Shown: positions 33,819 to 44,147 of the stretch, piece by piece | Numbering within the stretch: the first letter of the stretch is position 1 | Layout of the letters: each line of letters opens with the position of its first letter | NCBI GenBank assembly: GCA_026008535.1 | Contig: BRKX01000003.1 | Location: 23,054,001 to 23,118,000 of the forward strand | Direction: 5' to 3' | Origin: Perilla frutescens | Lineage: Eukaryota; Streptophyta; Magnoliopsida; Lamiales; Lamiaceae | DNA: 64,000 nt | Notes under the pieces: model-generated | The model's database searches: none | Seen by the model: only the letters and a program-made list of their open reading frames with translations | Told to the model about the DNA's origin: nothing | Position numbers and translations under genes: made by a program

Positions 33819-36800
33819 TGTAACAGCCCGGTCCCTTAGGCGGTCATTTTTAATGGGGACAGGGTGTTAGGCTTAAAAGCTGAAGAAAATATGTAGATTA
33901 ATCGGAAATCTAGGGGGGTGTTTCTAGACTTAAACTAAGTTAGTGCCTCAAAAACTTAGGCAACTTAACTTCATGACTTGGAAAAACTATCATCATCAAC
34001 GAATCTAAGGGGTCAAAGGATTCAATCGAGTCAAAGGAACGCCATATTATAGACCAATTAAGATTTAAACAGATCCAATGACAATCAGATAGGAATTCAA
34101 CTCTTTAAACAAGACCTCTTCGTGGGTCACAACGACAAGGAATCATTAATAAGTCAGAGTCAAATAAATCATACTGTCCCATTTATGGGATGAAACAAAA
34201 GATAACTTAAGATCTTCGAAAGAAAAAGCCTATTCGTAGGCGAACAACAATGACAAGTATGCAAGATTCATTCACAAGTCAACTGAGAATGAATAAATAT
34301 CGAAATGCTCAACAAGTATGACTACTCAAATAACTCGGAATCAATAAAGACATAAACGGGTATATCAAAAGAACATGCTTCAACTTCTCAAGACTTTATT
34401 ACTATTTAGGAATCATAGCATTTAAGACATGTTATTTTCAAGAATCAAGATACATTAATCGAGACTAAATACTAAGATCAGAGTACTTAGCAGAAACTTA
34501 GCGGAAGAAAAACATGTAACCGTAAAGCAACAACTTGAAACCTCAGACAACCCCACCAGCAGCACATCACCGGCCTCAGCATCTTAACTTGAAAATATTT
34601 AAAGAAGAGGGTGTGAGGACTAATGTGCTCAGTGGGGTTTTACGAGAAAACTCTTTAATAAACTTTAGAAATATCCAAGTATAAACTGGCGGCATATGGA
34701 GAGCGAAACGCAAAAGCCCTCTCCATATCCGCAAAACCTTTTACTTCCTTTCTTGGCGCCTTTCCTGGCTCCAACCTGATGTCTACTGTACCCTTAGATA
34801 TGCCTTTAGGATAAGAGAGGGGTTACCTCAAATATCCTACTGAGTATGCGAGGGGATTGCCCAGTAGTGACTCCCGTTACTTATCAAATAATACAACATT
34901 AGTGACACGAATTTTACAACATGATAATGCAATAAAATTATTCTTTGAGCTCGATAATTTGCTTAGAAATAATTGAATCATAACATTCAACATTAAAACC
35001 TTAACCTTAAATCCTTAATCCTCAACATTGAATTCTCACATTCAAACCTTAATATCAAAACCTCAATGCTAAATCATACTAGCATAAAACATAACCTAGA
35101 TTAAAACATCTAGATTGCATTCCTCAATAAAGGTTATAACCTTAATGCCACAAGGGAATAATATAATCAACCTACATGGCATTACTTATTTAAACAACAT
35201 TCCTCAGTCGTGATATCAACAATAACTTAACTTATGATCATGATCGTCTATACTTTAAATAAATTAACTATAAGATATCACAACATATCAAAACATCCTT
35301 TACTTAATCAAGAGCTTAAATAATAATAAACAATATCATGTCATAACTTCCTTCATTTCCTTTCCTTCCTTTGTACAGAGACTAATCAGGCAGAGCATAA
35401 CACATTTTAATTGGATATTCATCTTGCCCTATCATGCTTCTAGAGCTTAATAGATTAAACCTTATACTTGGTTTAGAACCACCCCCTCGATGACGAGCAC
35501 CTCGATAATGAGCCGAAAAATCCTTCCTCGGGCCTCCTCGGGGTTCACCTCCTCTTAGGAAAGTCGATCAATGACTTGAAACCTTATTCGAGATCCTAAT
35601 AAGATATCGAAATGATATCTAAACCCTCGACCCATAACTATGACTTAAAACACGAGAATTAAAAGGATTTAGACATCCGAAATTACCGAAAATGGGGATG
35701 GAAAATCCGACTAATGGAAAATTCGAAAGAGCTTCTATTTGAGTACTCATGGGTCTCGTGGTTCCAACCGAGTCAAAAGTTATGGCCTCTGGACGGAAAC
35801 GTGCCGAGACACAGCTGCAGAAGCTTTGCACGGGCCGTGCTAGACCTTAAGGTGAAGAAAAACACGCCAAACTTTCTAACACGGTCCATGCTAAGCTAGC
35901 ACGGTCCGTGCAGACCTTAGCACGGGCTGTGCTCTCTGTCCAGAAATTCTGGGATTTCACTGAGAGCTCTACATGGGCCGTGCTATACCTTGCACGGTCC
36001 GTGCTATCTCACGGCCTTCAAAAACTCTCGATCGAGGTGTTGGTCGAGGCTTTACTCGATCACCTCTCCCTTTCCTCGATGTTTTGAACATATAACAAGG
36101 CTTATGACTTAGCCAAAACTTAAAAATGAGTATACTTTAAACTTGAAAAGAAATCGACATTGTATCGGCGTAAACACGACTATATCTTTAACTATAAATA
36201 CAGAACTTTAAATACGAAACTTTAAATACGGGATTTAAATACGGAACTTAAATGAGATAAACAAGAACAAAATAACGAGAGCGATAATGAAATACGATAA
36301 TGAAAGACGGAAAAGAAATGAGGAAATGAAAATAAAATGGCTTGAATCCGACGTCGATGAAATAGAATGGACAAAGTCGAGTGCACCGAAGGAAAGTGGC
36401 TAGCTCGGCGTCTCGTCGAGTTGCAACGGCAGAAACGCCCCTAGCACCCTCCCCCGAGCATATCTTCTTCGCTACTCCGCTCGTCGACTCGGAGGAGAAC
36501 TCTCGAAGAGACTCCTCTCGACTTTTTCTCAGAGCTTTGCTATTCTCTTGATTTTTAAGAATGAAGAAGTGAAGAATGGTATGAAAAATGAAGTGAGGGT
36601 GGCCTCTTATTTATAGGAGTTAGTTTGGCTTCCAAGGGAAGCCATCTCAGTGCAAGAATACTGCAAAAGTGACTCCGGGTTCGGTTAAAAGCTGCTTTAT
36701 TCGATGTCGATGTCCAAATAACCTCAGACACAAAATCTGAAAATACCAGGAGACTCATTAGCTCGAGTACTATTAAACCAACTTAACTCAGGATGAAAAA

Positions 36801-37265
36801 CATGTCGTCAGAAGAAAGACGAGCAAAGATTCCTTTTTTGGAATTACTTTTACTATTCACCCAGACTAACAGATTTTGCTCTCGAGTGTTTGATTGTCCT
36901 CAAAATGAAAATCCGTGAATGCCAACGGATTCCTCGAGTCATTTCCCATAAGAGAGGCCTGACAGAACAAAACTCGGATCAACGAGGAGGATTTCGTAAA
37001 TTTTCCAAATCACGAATGCACACAAAAGTTACTCAAACGACTTCAGATTTAAAATTAAAAAACACCAGCGTACTCCTTGAGTTAAAACCTTTCTAAAAAG
37101 ACCAAAATCGGCCCTATTTGAGTTAAGATCAAAATTTCCGAAAAGACGATTTTACGAAAATTGACCCCTAAAGTCGTGACTGACATCTGACTTCATTTAA
37201 ACCTTATAAAAATCTCTTCCTTAACTTCTTAATTATACTTAAGAATTCTCTAAACCTTATTCGAA
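33819..37265 (-). mobile_element. Reversed Del-type LTR in the copia 5' LTR
   Basis: Starts TGTAACAGCCCGGTCCC, the reverse complement of a Del LTR 3' end. It continues through the inverse of every LTR landmark: the CTCTCCATATCCGC hairpin (about 34690-34735), a run of GCACGGNCCGTGC-type motifs (about 35828-36005), a TATA box (36608-36616, inverse) and the inverse LTR start at about 37130-37260 (CTCTAAACCTTATTCGAAAA). The final ~16 bases (...GTTGTTACA) are missing, so it is a nearly complete 3.4-kb LTR whose 5' tip was lost. No internal domain or PPT adjoins it. Confidence 0.85.
35828..36010. repeat. Cluster of GCACGGNCCGTGC near-palindromes (reversed LTR)
   Basis: TTGCACGGGCCGTGCTAG, CTAGCACGGTCCGTGCAG, TTAGCACGGGCTGTGCTC and TTGCACGGTCCGTGCTAT occur within about 180 bases, each centred on a short GC palindrome. 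The corresponding cluster in the gypsy 3' LTR is at 48072-48202. Confidence 0.85.
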
Positions 37266-38060
37266 AACTTTATGTCAAAATTTCGATTTTGATGTGTTAA
37301 AAATTCCCTAATTTTGTTTCTAAATTTTTGGCCACTATAATTAAATTTGGATGGATTTTTGATCAATATCAAAATTTTCAGATTTAATTTGGATAAGGTT
37401 TGAAATTTTAAATGATTAGAATTTGGATAGGTGATTTTTGGTGTGTATCAAAAGTTATCTAATTCAAATCTAGATAGGCTTGAAATTAGAATTTTAAATT
37501 TGGAGAAATTTGAAGTGGATCAAATTTTCAGATTTATTATTTGGTAAATTTCGAAACCTATGGTTTTTATTTGGAATAATTTTTTGATTAATGTCAAAAT
37601 TTTCAAATATGTTAATTTTATGTAATTTTTGAAAATTATTAAATTAATATGGAATAGATTTTGATCAAAATCAAATTTCCAGATTTATTTATTAATGGGG
37701 GATGAAAATTATGGTTGTTGGATTTAGATTTGATGTTATTTGATGTATATCTTAATTTACCTAATTTTAATCTAGATAGATTTGAAAATAGAATTTTAAA
37801 TTTGGAAGAATTTGAAGTCGATCAAATTTCCAGATTTATTATTCTAGTGATTTTCGAAAATCTTAGATTAAGATTGGATAAGTTAATTTTTGGATATATA
37901 CAAATAATTATCAAAATCCAATTGTGATAAGAATTTAATTTTGGATAGGTTTTGGAAGATTTTGAAGTGGATCAAATCTTGAAACCTTATCCTTAAAGAT
38001 TTAGATTCTTATGGATAATATTTGGATTAGATTCTTGATTTATATCAAGATATCCAATTA
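37266..38060. repeat. AT-rich degenerate tandem repeat (~300-bp unit)
   Basis: TAGAATTTTAAATTTGGA...GAATTTGAAGT.GATCAAATTT.CAGATTTATTAT occurs near 37487 and again near 37789, with a third partial copy near 37945 (GATTTTGAAGTGGATCAAAT). Non-coding. It lies between the reversed Del LTR and the copia leader where the remainder of the copia 5' LTR would be expected. Origin unknown. Confidence 0.6.
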
Positions 38061-38372
38061 CTACCTCCGTTTCAAAATGTTTGTTGTTTTTTTTTTTTAT
38101 CTGGAATTAAGAATTAATTTTGTGGACAAATATACCCATCCCTCATACATGCCATAAAATCTAATTCATCTATATTTTCCTAAAAAATAACAATATTTTC
38201 TCTCTCCATATATTTTTCTCTCTTCATATATTATAGGTAAGTTAGAATCAAGAAATCTTGTAGGATTTGAGAGGGTTAAAATTGAGAGAGAGGATGTCAA
38301 ATTATATAAAACAACAAACATTTTGAAACAAAAATAAAACCTAAAACAACAAACATTTTGAAACGGAGGTAG
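38061..38372. mobile_element. Stowaway-like (Tc1/mariner) MITE
   Basis: Terminal inverted repeats CTACCTCCGTTTCAAAATGT and its inverse ACATTTTGAAACGGAGGTAG match the plant CTCCCTCCGT Stowaway/mariner terminus. It is flanked by TA dinucleotides (38059-38060 and 38373-38374). 312 bp, non-coding. Confidence 0.93.
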
Positions 38373-38374
38373 TA

Positions 38375-39760
38375 TTATTTAATTAGGGTGGCTTGAAAAT
38401 ATTAAATAAATTTAGTGGATAATTTTAATTAATTTTCAGATTTATTTTTGGTATTAATTTCGAGAATTACAAGTTAAAAAATTGGTGGATAATTATTTTA
38501 ATTTCTAATTTTTATCTTGTGGATAATATCAAATTAATTAATTTAATTAATTGTTAAATTTGATATTTAATATTCATGCATAGATATCATATGTTATTTT
38601 ATGTGGATCATATAATATATTGGTTTTGTTGACTGTGTTTGTTTGCAGGTTTACCAACTATCATGGCTCCTTTATTTTATGTGATGTATGTTTATGTTGA
38701 ATGAATGTTGGATGTATGTCGGTTTGGCTATGTGATTTTAATCCATGAGAAAATCCATGGATTAGGTCTAAGTTTTATTTTACGTTATTTTAATGTAATA
38801 GATATAAAGCTGTGAGACCGAGGTTTTGAGTTGTAATTTTTATTCTAGCAATATTAGATTTTTCCTTTTGGAATAGATAGTCTGTATTGAATAAAGATCG
38901 GAGATCAACTCAAAGGGGGAAAGTGGTTCAGTACCAAGAAAGGAAGGTTCACCGATTCACGTCCCGAAACCCTAAAATGGAGCTAGGGTTTTCGGCGAGG
39001 CGCGGTGAAGGAGGCGGCGACCCAAGCCCTGTTTCCGGAGCTGACTTTCCAATTTTATCTCATTAATCAACATGAGATATAAGCCATGATAACTGTTGCT
39101 TATTATGTTGAAGCATGCAATGGATGTTTATCATTTTATGTGATGTTTGCATGTTTGATAATGGGATAAAATGAAACCTCAAACATAAATAACTAAGTGG
39201 AAGAGATTCATACCAAAGTATGTAGAAATCTCATACGGTCTCTATTAAAATCTGGTTTAATTGAGAAGTGATGGGCATTCGTGTTGACATTCGTCTTCCT
39301 CCATATCGGATGTGTCATATCACAGATTTCTCTAGAAATTAAATCTCCTAAATGGATAGCTGTAGAACACTATTAGGACTAACTGACTCCTCCATCTAGA
39401 GCGGCTAAATTCGAGTAGTGATCTTGGTGCGAAGATAATGGTATGCACACTTAGATGTAATTTATTGATAAACGTCCACACGATCGTAGCTTATCAGTTA
39501 GATGATTACATGATTGTGTTAATTATCCGGCTATTAATTTGCTTGTTGTAAAGAAACTCAACTAGAGGCAAATTAAAGGTTTAACCTATTTAAAAATAAA
39601 TTTTATAAACGTTCACACTATCGTGGCTTATAAAAGACATTTTTAAAGTGTCGGTGGAAAAGTATATAATTTTTGTGAGGTTTTTGATTATATACTGTTT
39701 ATCCTAAACGTGTTTTGTGACTGTACTGCATGTTTTAATTTCAGTTATTTCATATCATCA
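38375..39760 (+). other. Copia A leader region (5' untranslated)
   Basis: Between the MITE and the gag ATG at 39761. There is no long frame. It includes a short GC-richer patch (CTAGGGTTTTCGGCGAGGCG, about 38984-39003) and two GTTCACAC/GTCCACACGATCGTA motifs (about 39472 and 39608). I infer the long leader of the copia element, because gag follows directly. The PBS and LTR end are missing upstream. Confidence 0.5.
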
Positions 39761-41318
39761 ATGGCACTCTCCAATCTGTCCTCAATCCTCAAAGAAAACA
39801 AACTTGTCGGTGAAAACTAAATAACTAGCTTCGTAACCTTAATTTAGTTCTTGTTGCTGAGGGACACAAGTTTGTACTTGATGAGGTTTGTCCTCCATAG
39901 CCAGATGAGGATTCTGACGAAGCCCAAAAGGTTGCATATGATAAGTGGGTTAGGTCTAATGAGATAGCGCGCTGTTACATCTTGGCATCTATGTCAAGTA
40001 TGTTGCAACATCAGCATGAACCTATGAAAACCGCTTATGATATCATGTACAACCTTAGGCAGCTATTCGGTCATAGAACCGCTCGGCACACCATTTGGCA
40101 ATGAAGAAGCTAATGGATGTGAGAATGTCTGACTCTACACCTGTTAGGGATCACGTTCTCACAATGATGGGGTATTTATCTAAGATCGAGACCTTGGGTG
40201 GAGAGCTAGATGGTGATTCTCAAATCGACATTGTTCTTCATAGCTTGTCCTCGAAGTTTGAGCAGTTCAGGTAGAATTTTAACATGATTAAAAGGGATGT
40301 CAGCCTGACTGAACTGCTCATAGATCTTCAGACGGCTAAATTGCTCCAAAAGAGCGATCCTCAGGCCCACATAGCTGAAAGAGGCGTGTCTTCTTCCGGT
40401 GGAAAAAGGAAGAAGAGAAAAGCACCTAAGAAGGCTGCAGATGAGGCGCCTAAGGCAAAGAAGCCAAAGGCAAAGATTCCTCTCGAGGAGTTCAAGTCGA
40501 AGACTAAGTGCTTCAAGTGCGGCCAACCAGGTCACTGGAAGGCAGCGTGTCCTAACAAGAAGAAGAAGAGATGTGCATCTCACACTCTGATTGTAGAAAC
40601 ATGTTTAGCAACTTGTTCTACCCAGTTATGGGTAGTAGATACTGGAGCTATTGATCATGTTTGCATGTCTTTACAGGGGTTCCTGGTAAAAAGACAGCTG
40701 AGCGATGATGAGATCACCGTCTACATAGGTAATGCTACGAGAGTGGCGGCTGTTGCAGTAGGAGATGTTGTTTTACCTTTCAGTAGTGATAGAACTTTGG
40801 TTTTGAAAGATTGTCTTTATGTGCCTCGTTTTAGGCGAAACTTGATTTCAGTTTCTAAATTGATTATGGATGGATATTCTGTTTCCTTTGATAACAAAGT
40901 AGTTATCTTTAGTGGTAAACATGTTATCTGTTCTGGCACATTGGATGGATACTTATACTTTCTTAAACTAATTGAAAACACTACGCAAAGACAACTGTTG
41001 AATACATCGATCATAAACCCTAACAAGGGAAAAAAATATTCGGAATTGAATCAAACCTATCTTTGGCATCTAAGGCTAGGTCATATTAATCTTAAGAGGA
41101 TACAAAGGCTTGTAAATGATGGACCACTGTCTTCTTTGGTACTGGAATTGTTTCCTTTGTGTGAATCCTATTTGGAAGGTAAAATGACCAAGCGTCCTTT
41201 CCAGTCAAAAGGAAATAGATCCAAAGGGCTATTAGATTTGATTCACTCTGACCTGTGCGGCCCTATGTCAGTTCAAGCTCGAGAAGGGTTTGAGTATTTC
41301 ATCACTCTCATTGATGAT
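39761..41318 (+). pseudogene. Copia A gag, protease and integrase N-terminus
   Basis: ATG at 39761 gives MALSNLSSILKENKLVGEN, then stops where the YLDW-type motif is expected. Gag continues with LDEVCPP, EAQKVAYDKWVRSNEIARCY, ILASMSSML and, after a frameshift near 40105, MKKLMDVRMSDSTPVRDHVL. From 40284 a long open stretch carries a basic region and a CX2CX4HX4C knuckle (TKCFKCGQPGHWKAAC, 40503-40550). The aspartic protease DTGA core follows (LWVVDTGAIDHVC, about 40628-40666), then CLYVPRFRRNLISVSKL, the pre-integrase motif YLWHLRLGHINLKRI and SDLCGPMSVQAREGFEYFIT. It ends at LIDD, where a Del LTR interrupts the integrase core. Confidence 0.93.
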
Positions 41319-44147
41319 TGTAACAACCCAGATTTTCGATTAAGGTTTAGAGGATTCTTAATGATAAGTAAGAAGTTAAGGAAGAAATTTAATTAAGGTT
41401 AATTGACGTCAGATGTCAGTCACGACTTTAAGGGTCAGTTTTCGTGAAAATCATCTTTTCAGAAAATTTGATCTTAATTCTTTTATGGCCATGGTCTCAT
41501 TAGAAAGGTTTTAACTCAAGGAGTATGCCGGTGTTTTCGGATTTTAATTCTGAAGTCAATTGAGTTCCCGGTGATGAAAAGCGTATTTAAAGGATGAATG
41601 AATGGTAACTTTTGCGTGCGTTCGTGTTTTAAGAAATTTACGAAATCCTCCTCGTTGATCCGAGTCTAGTTCTGTCAGGCCCCTCTTATGGGAAATGACC
41701 CAAGGATTCTGTTGGCGTTCACGGATTACCATTCTGAGGTCAATCGAACGCTCGGGAGCAAAATCTGTCAGTCTGAGTGAATAGTAAAAAGTAATTCCAA
41801 AAAGGGAATCTTTGCTCGTCTTTCTTCTGACGACCCTGTCTTTTTCACGAATCAAGTTGGTTCACTAGTATTCGAGCCAACGAGTCTCCTGATATTTTTA
41901 GATTTTGTGTCTGAAGTCATTTAGATCTCGACATCGAATAAAACAGCTTTTAACCGAACCCGGGGTAACTTTTGCAGTATTCTTGCACTGAAGTGGCTTC
42001 CCTTAGAAGCCAAAGCTTTTCCTATAAATACAAGGCCACCCCTTTGCATTCATTTGCTCATTTCCATCCATTTCACTTCATAGAGAGTGGAAAAGTTCGT
42101 GAGAGCCGAGAAGGTTCTGTCGAAGTAAAAAAACGTTCCTCGTGAGTGTTCTGCAAGATGACGAGCAGAGTGGCGTGGAAGGGATGCGGTGAGGGAAGGT
42201 GCTAAGGGCACAGTTGGGTTGTAGCGGGCGGCTCTGCCGCCGTTGCAACTCGACGAGACACCGAACTAGCCACCTTCCTTCGACACACCTAACCCCGTCC
42301 ATTCTTGTTCGTCAGTCTAGATCTCCATTTCTTTTTCCGTCTTTAAATTCTGCATTTACTTTCCGTTCTTTACGTTCTTCGCGTTCTTCATTATTTCTCG
42401 TTTACCTTCCGTCTAAGTTGTATTTCAATTTTTATTGAAGTTCCAAGTTAATAACTTTTACGTTATATTTCTCGCTTTATTCCTGTCGTTATTATTCTTG
42501 AGATTAGCCTTGTTTATTCCGTTTAAATTCTGTTCAAGCTATATTTAAAGATTTCGTCGTTATTCTAAATATTTAAAGAGGATTATCATGTTTATTTCAT
42601 TATAATGCCAAAATTCTTTTTAAGTTAAAGCATGTTGTTGCATGTTAATTTCAAGTATGTTGTTTTTAAGAAATTTCGGGTTAAGTATTCTTCGTGTTCG
42701 TCGAAGGAATCAATAAACACGAAAGAACCCAGTTGAAGGTCGCCCAGAACTGGGTTGAAGAGAGAGAAAGGAGAGAGCCCCGTGGGGGGGGTGCGCCGCC
42801 GCGCCACACCCCCCTCGGCCTCCAAGCCCGCTGGGGCTAGGGCGCCCCGCCGGCGCACCATGCGCTGCGGCGGGGGGCAGCCTGCCGGGGCTACGGTGCC
42901 CCACCGGGGGGCTACCCGCAGGCGCCCAGGTGCTCCGCGGCGCCCCCCTTCCCCGTGTTGTTTCACGCTGATTCTTTTCCGGTTATATTTGTACCCTCTT
43001 TTTGAGCCTTTCGAGTTGTGTTTTTCCAATCTAATCCCGAGCTATCCCAAGTTTAATTTAATAAGATTTTCAAGCTAATTCAGAGTTATTTCAAATAAAC
43101 TTTTCAAGTTTGATCCGTCTAAATTCGAGTATCGAAAAATAAATTCTCCAAGTAAATTCTTCTCGAATTTTATGAAGTCATTAGGTCGTGCAATCTGTAT
43201 TTAAGTCTTAGATTTTAGTCTTCGTGTTAGATGTCGTTATTTCTTACTTTAGATAGTCGATTTCTTCAAAAGAGGTCGCTAAGTCGATGATTCAACTTTT
43301 GTAGGAGGAACTGAGCCTCGTAGAAAATCGGAGAAGGATCTTCAGCTAGTTGCTTCATCTTCTGTCCAGTAATCGAGGTGGGTAAATCTATACTTATCTA
43401 AAGTTTGAGCTAATAAGCTCTAGAAGCATATAGGGCAAATGAAATATCCAAGCATTTTTGCTCTGCCTGATCGATCTCTGTACAAGGAAAGAAAGAAAGG
43501 AAGATATTATGTTTAATTGAGCTCTTGAGCATGTTTAGAAATGCTAGAAGTATTAAAGTATTGTTTATGCTTATCATGAGATGTTTAGAATAACCTTTAG
43601 TTGCAATTCGTATTCATTTACGTTCATCTCCTTGTATTGAATGTTTATGCTGTGTTAAGGCTCATAAGTTAGGAATTAAGGGTTGCCTTGTTAGGGTAGC
43701 GTTAAATCCCTCATAGGCCAAGATTATGCTTTATTAAAGGACTAGCCCTTAGACGTTGCTCTAAGATTGGTTTTGCTAACAAGATTAAGGAAGAAAGGAA
43801 CTTAGCATTTCGCTTAAGCAGGAATTGAGCTCACAACTTTTAAAAGGAGTCACTGCTAGGTTAATTCCCTCGCAAACTTGTTTGGATATTTGAGGTAACC
43901 CCTCTTCTATCCTATGATATGCCTAAGGGTACAGTTGACATCAGGTTTGAGCCAAGGTTGGGCCCAAAAGTAAAGAAAAAGTTTTGCGGATATGGAGAGG
44001 GCTTTTGCGTTTTGCTCTCCATATACCGCCAGTTCATTGTTGGATATTTCATAAGTTATTAAAGAAGCTTTCATTAAAACCCACTGAGTACATTAGTGCT
44101 CACGCCCTCTTTTTCAAATGTTTTCAGGTTGAGATGCCGAGGATGAC
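41319..44147 (+). mobile_element. Del-type LTR inserted in the copia integrase
   Basis: Begins TGTAACAACCCAGATTTTCG immediately after integrase codons LIDD. It follows the gypsy LTR through its TATA box (42023-42030), a subfamily-specific GC-rich block (42778-42957), the CTCTCCATAT hairpin (about 43988-44025) and GTTGAGATGCCGAGGATGA. There it stops, about 450 bases short of a normal LTR end, and integrase resumes at GGTTATATCTACC. The deletion removed the LTR end and a few integrase codons. No PBS or internal domain is present. Confidence 0.88.
42778..42957. repeat. GC-rich cassette within the inserted LTR
   Basis: About 180 bases of very high GC content (CCCCGTGGGGGGGGTGCGCC, CGGCGGGGGGCAGCCTGCCG) in an otherwise AT-rich LTR. 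They sit where the gypsy LTR has its GCACGGNCCGTGC cluster. Both strands are open here only because GC-rich DNA lacks stops; the Pro/Arg/Gly-rich frames are not credible proteins. Confidence 0.8.

Noticed and set aside
39981..41396. An intact zinc-knuckle protein gene of the host
   Set aside because: The 370-codon frame at 40284-41396 is copia gag-protease-integrase: knuckle, DTGA core and the integrase LGH motif occur in the retrotransposon order, and the last codons run into an inserted LTR.
42625..43078. Long open frames on both strands, rich in Pro, Arg and Gly
   Set aside because: They coincide with the GC-rich cassette of a Del-type LTR, where lack of AT-rich stops opens every frame; no domain, no start context, and overlapping frames on opposite strands.
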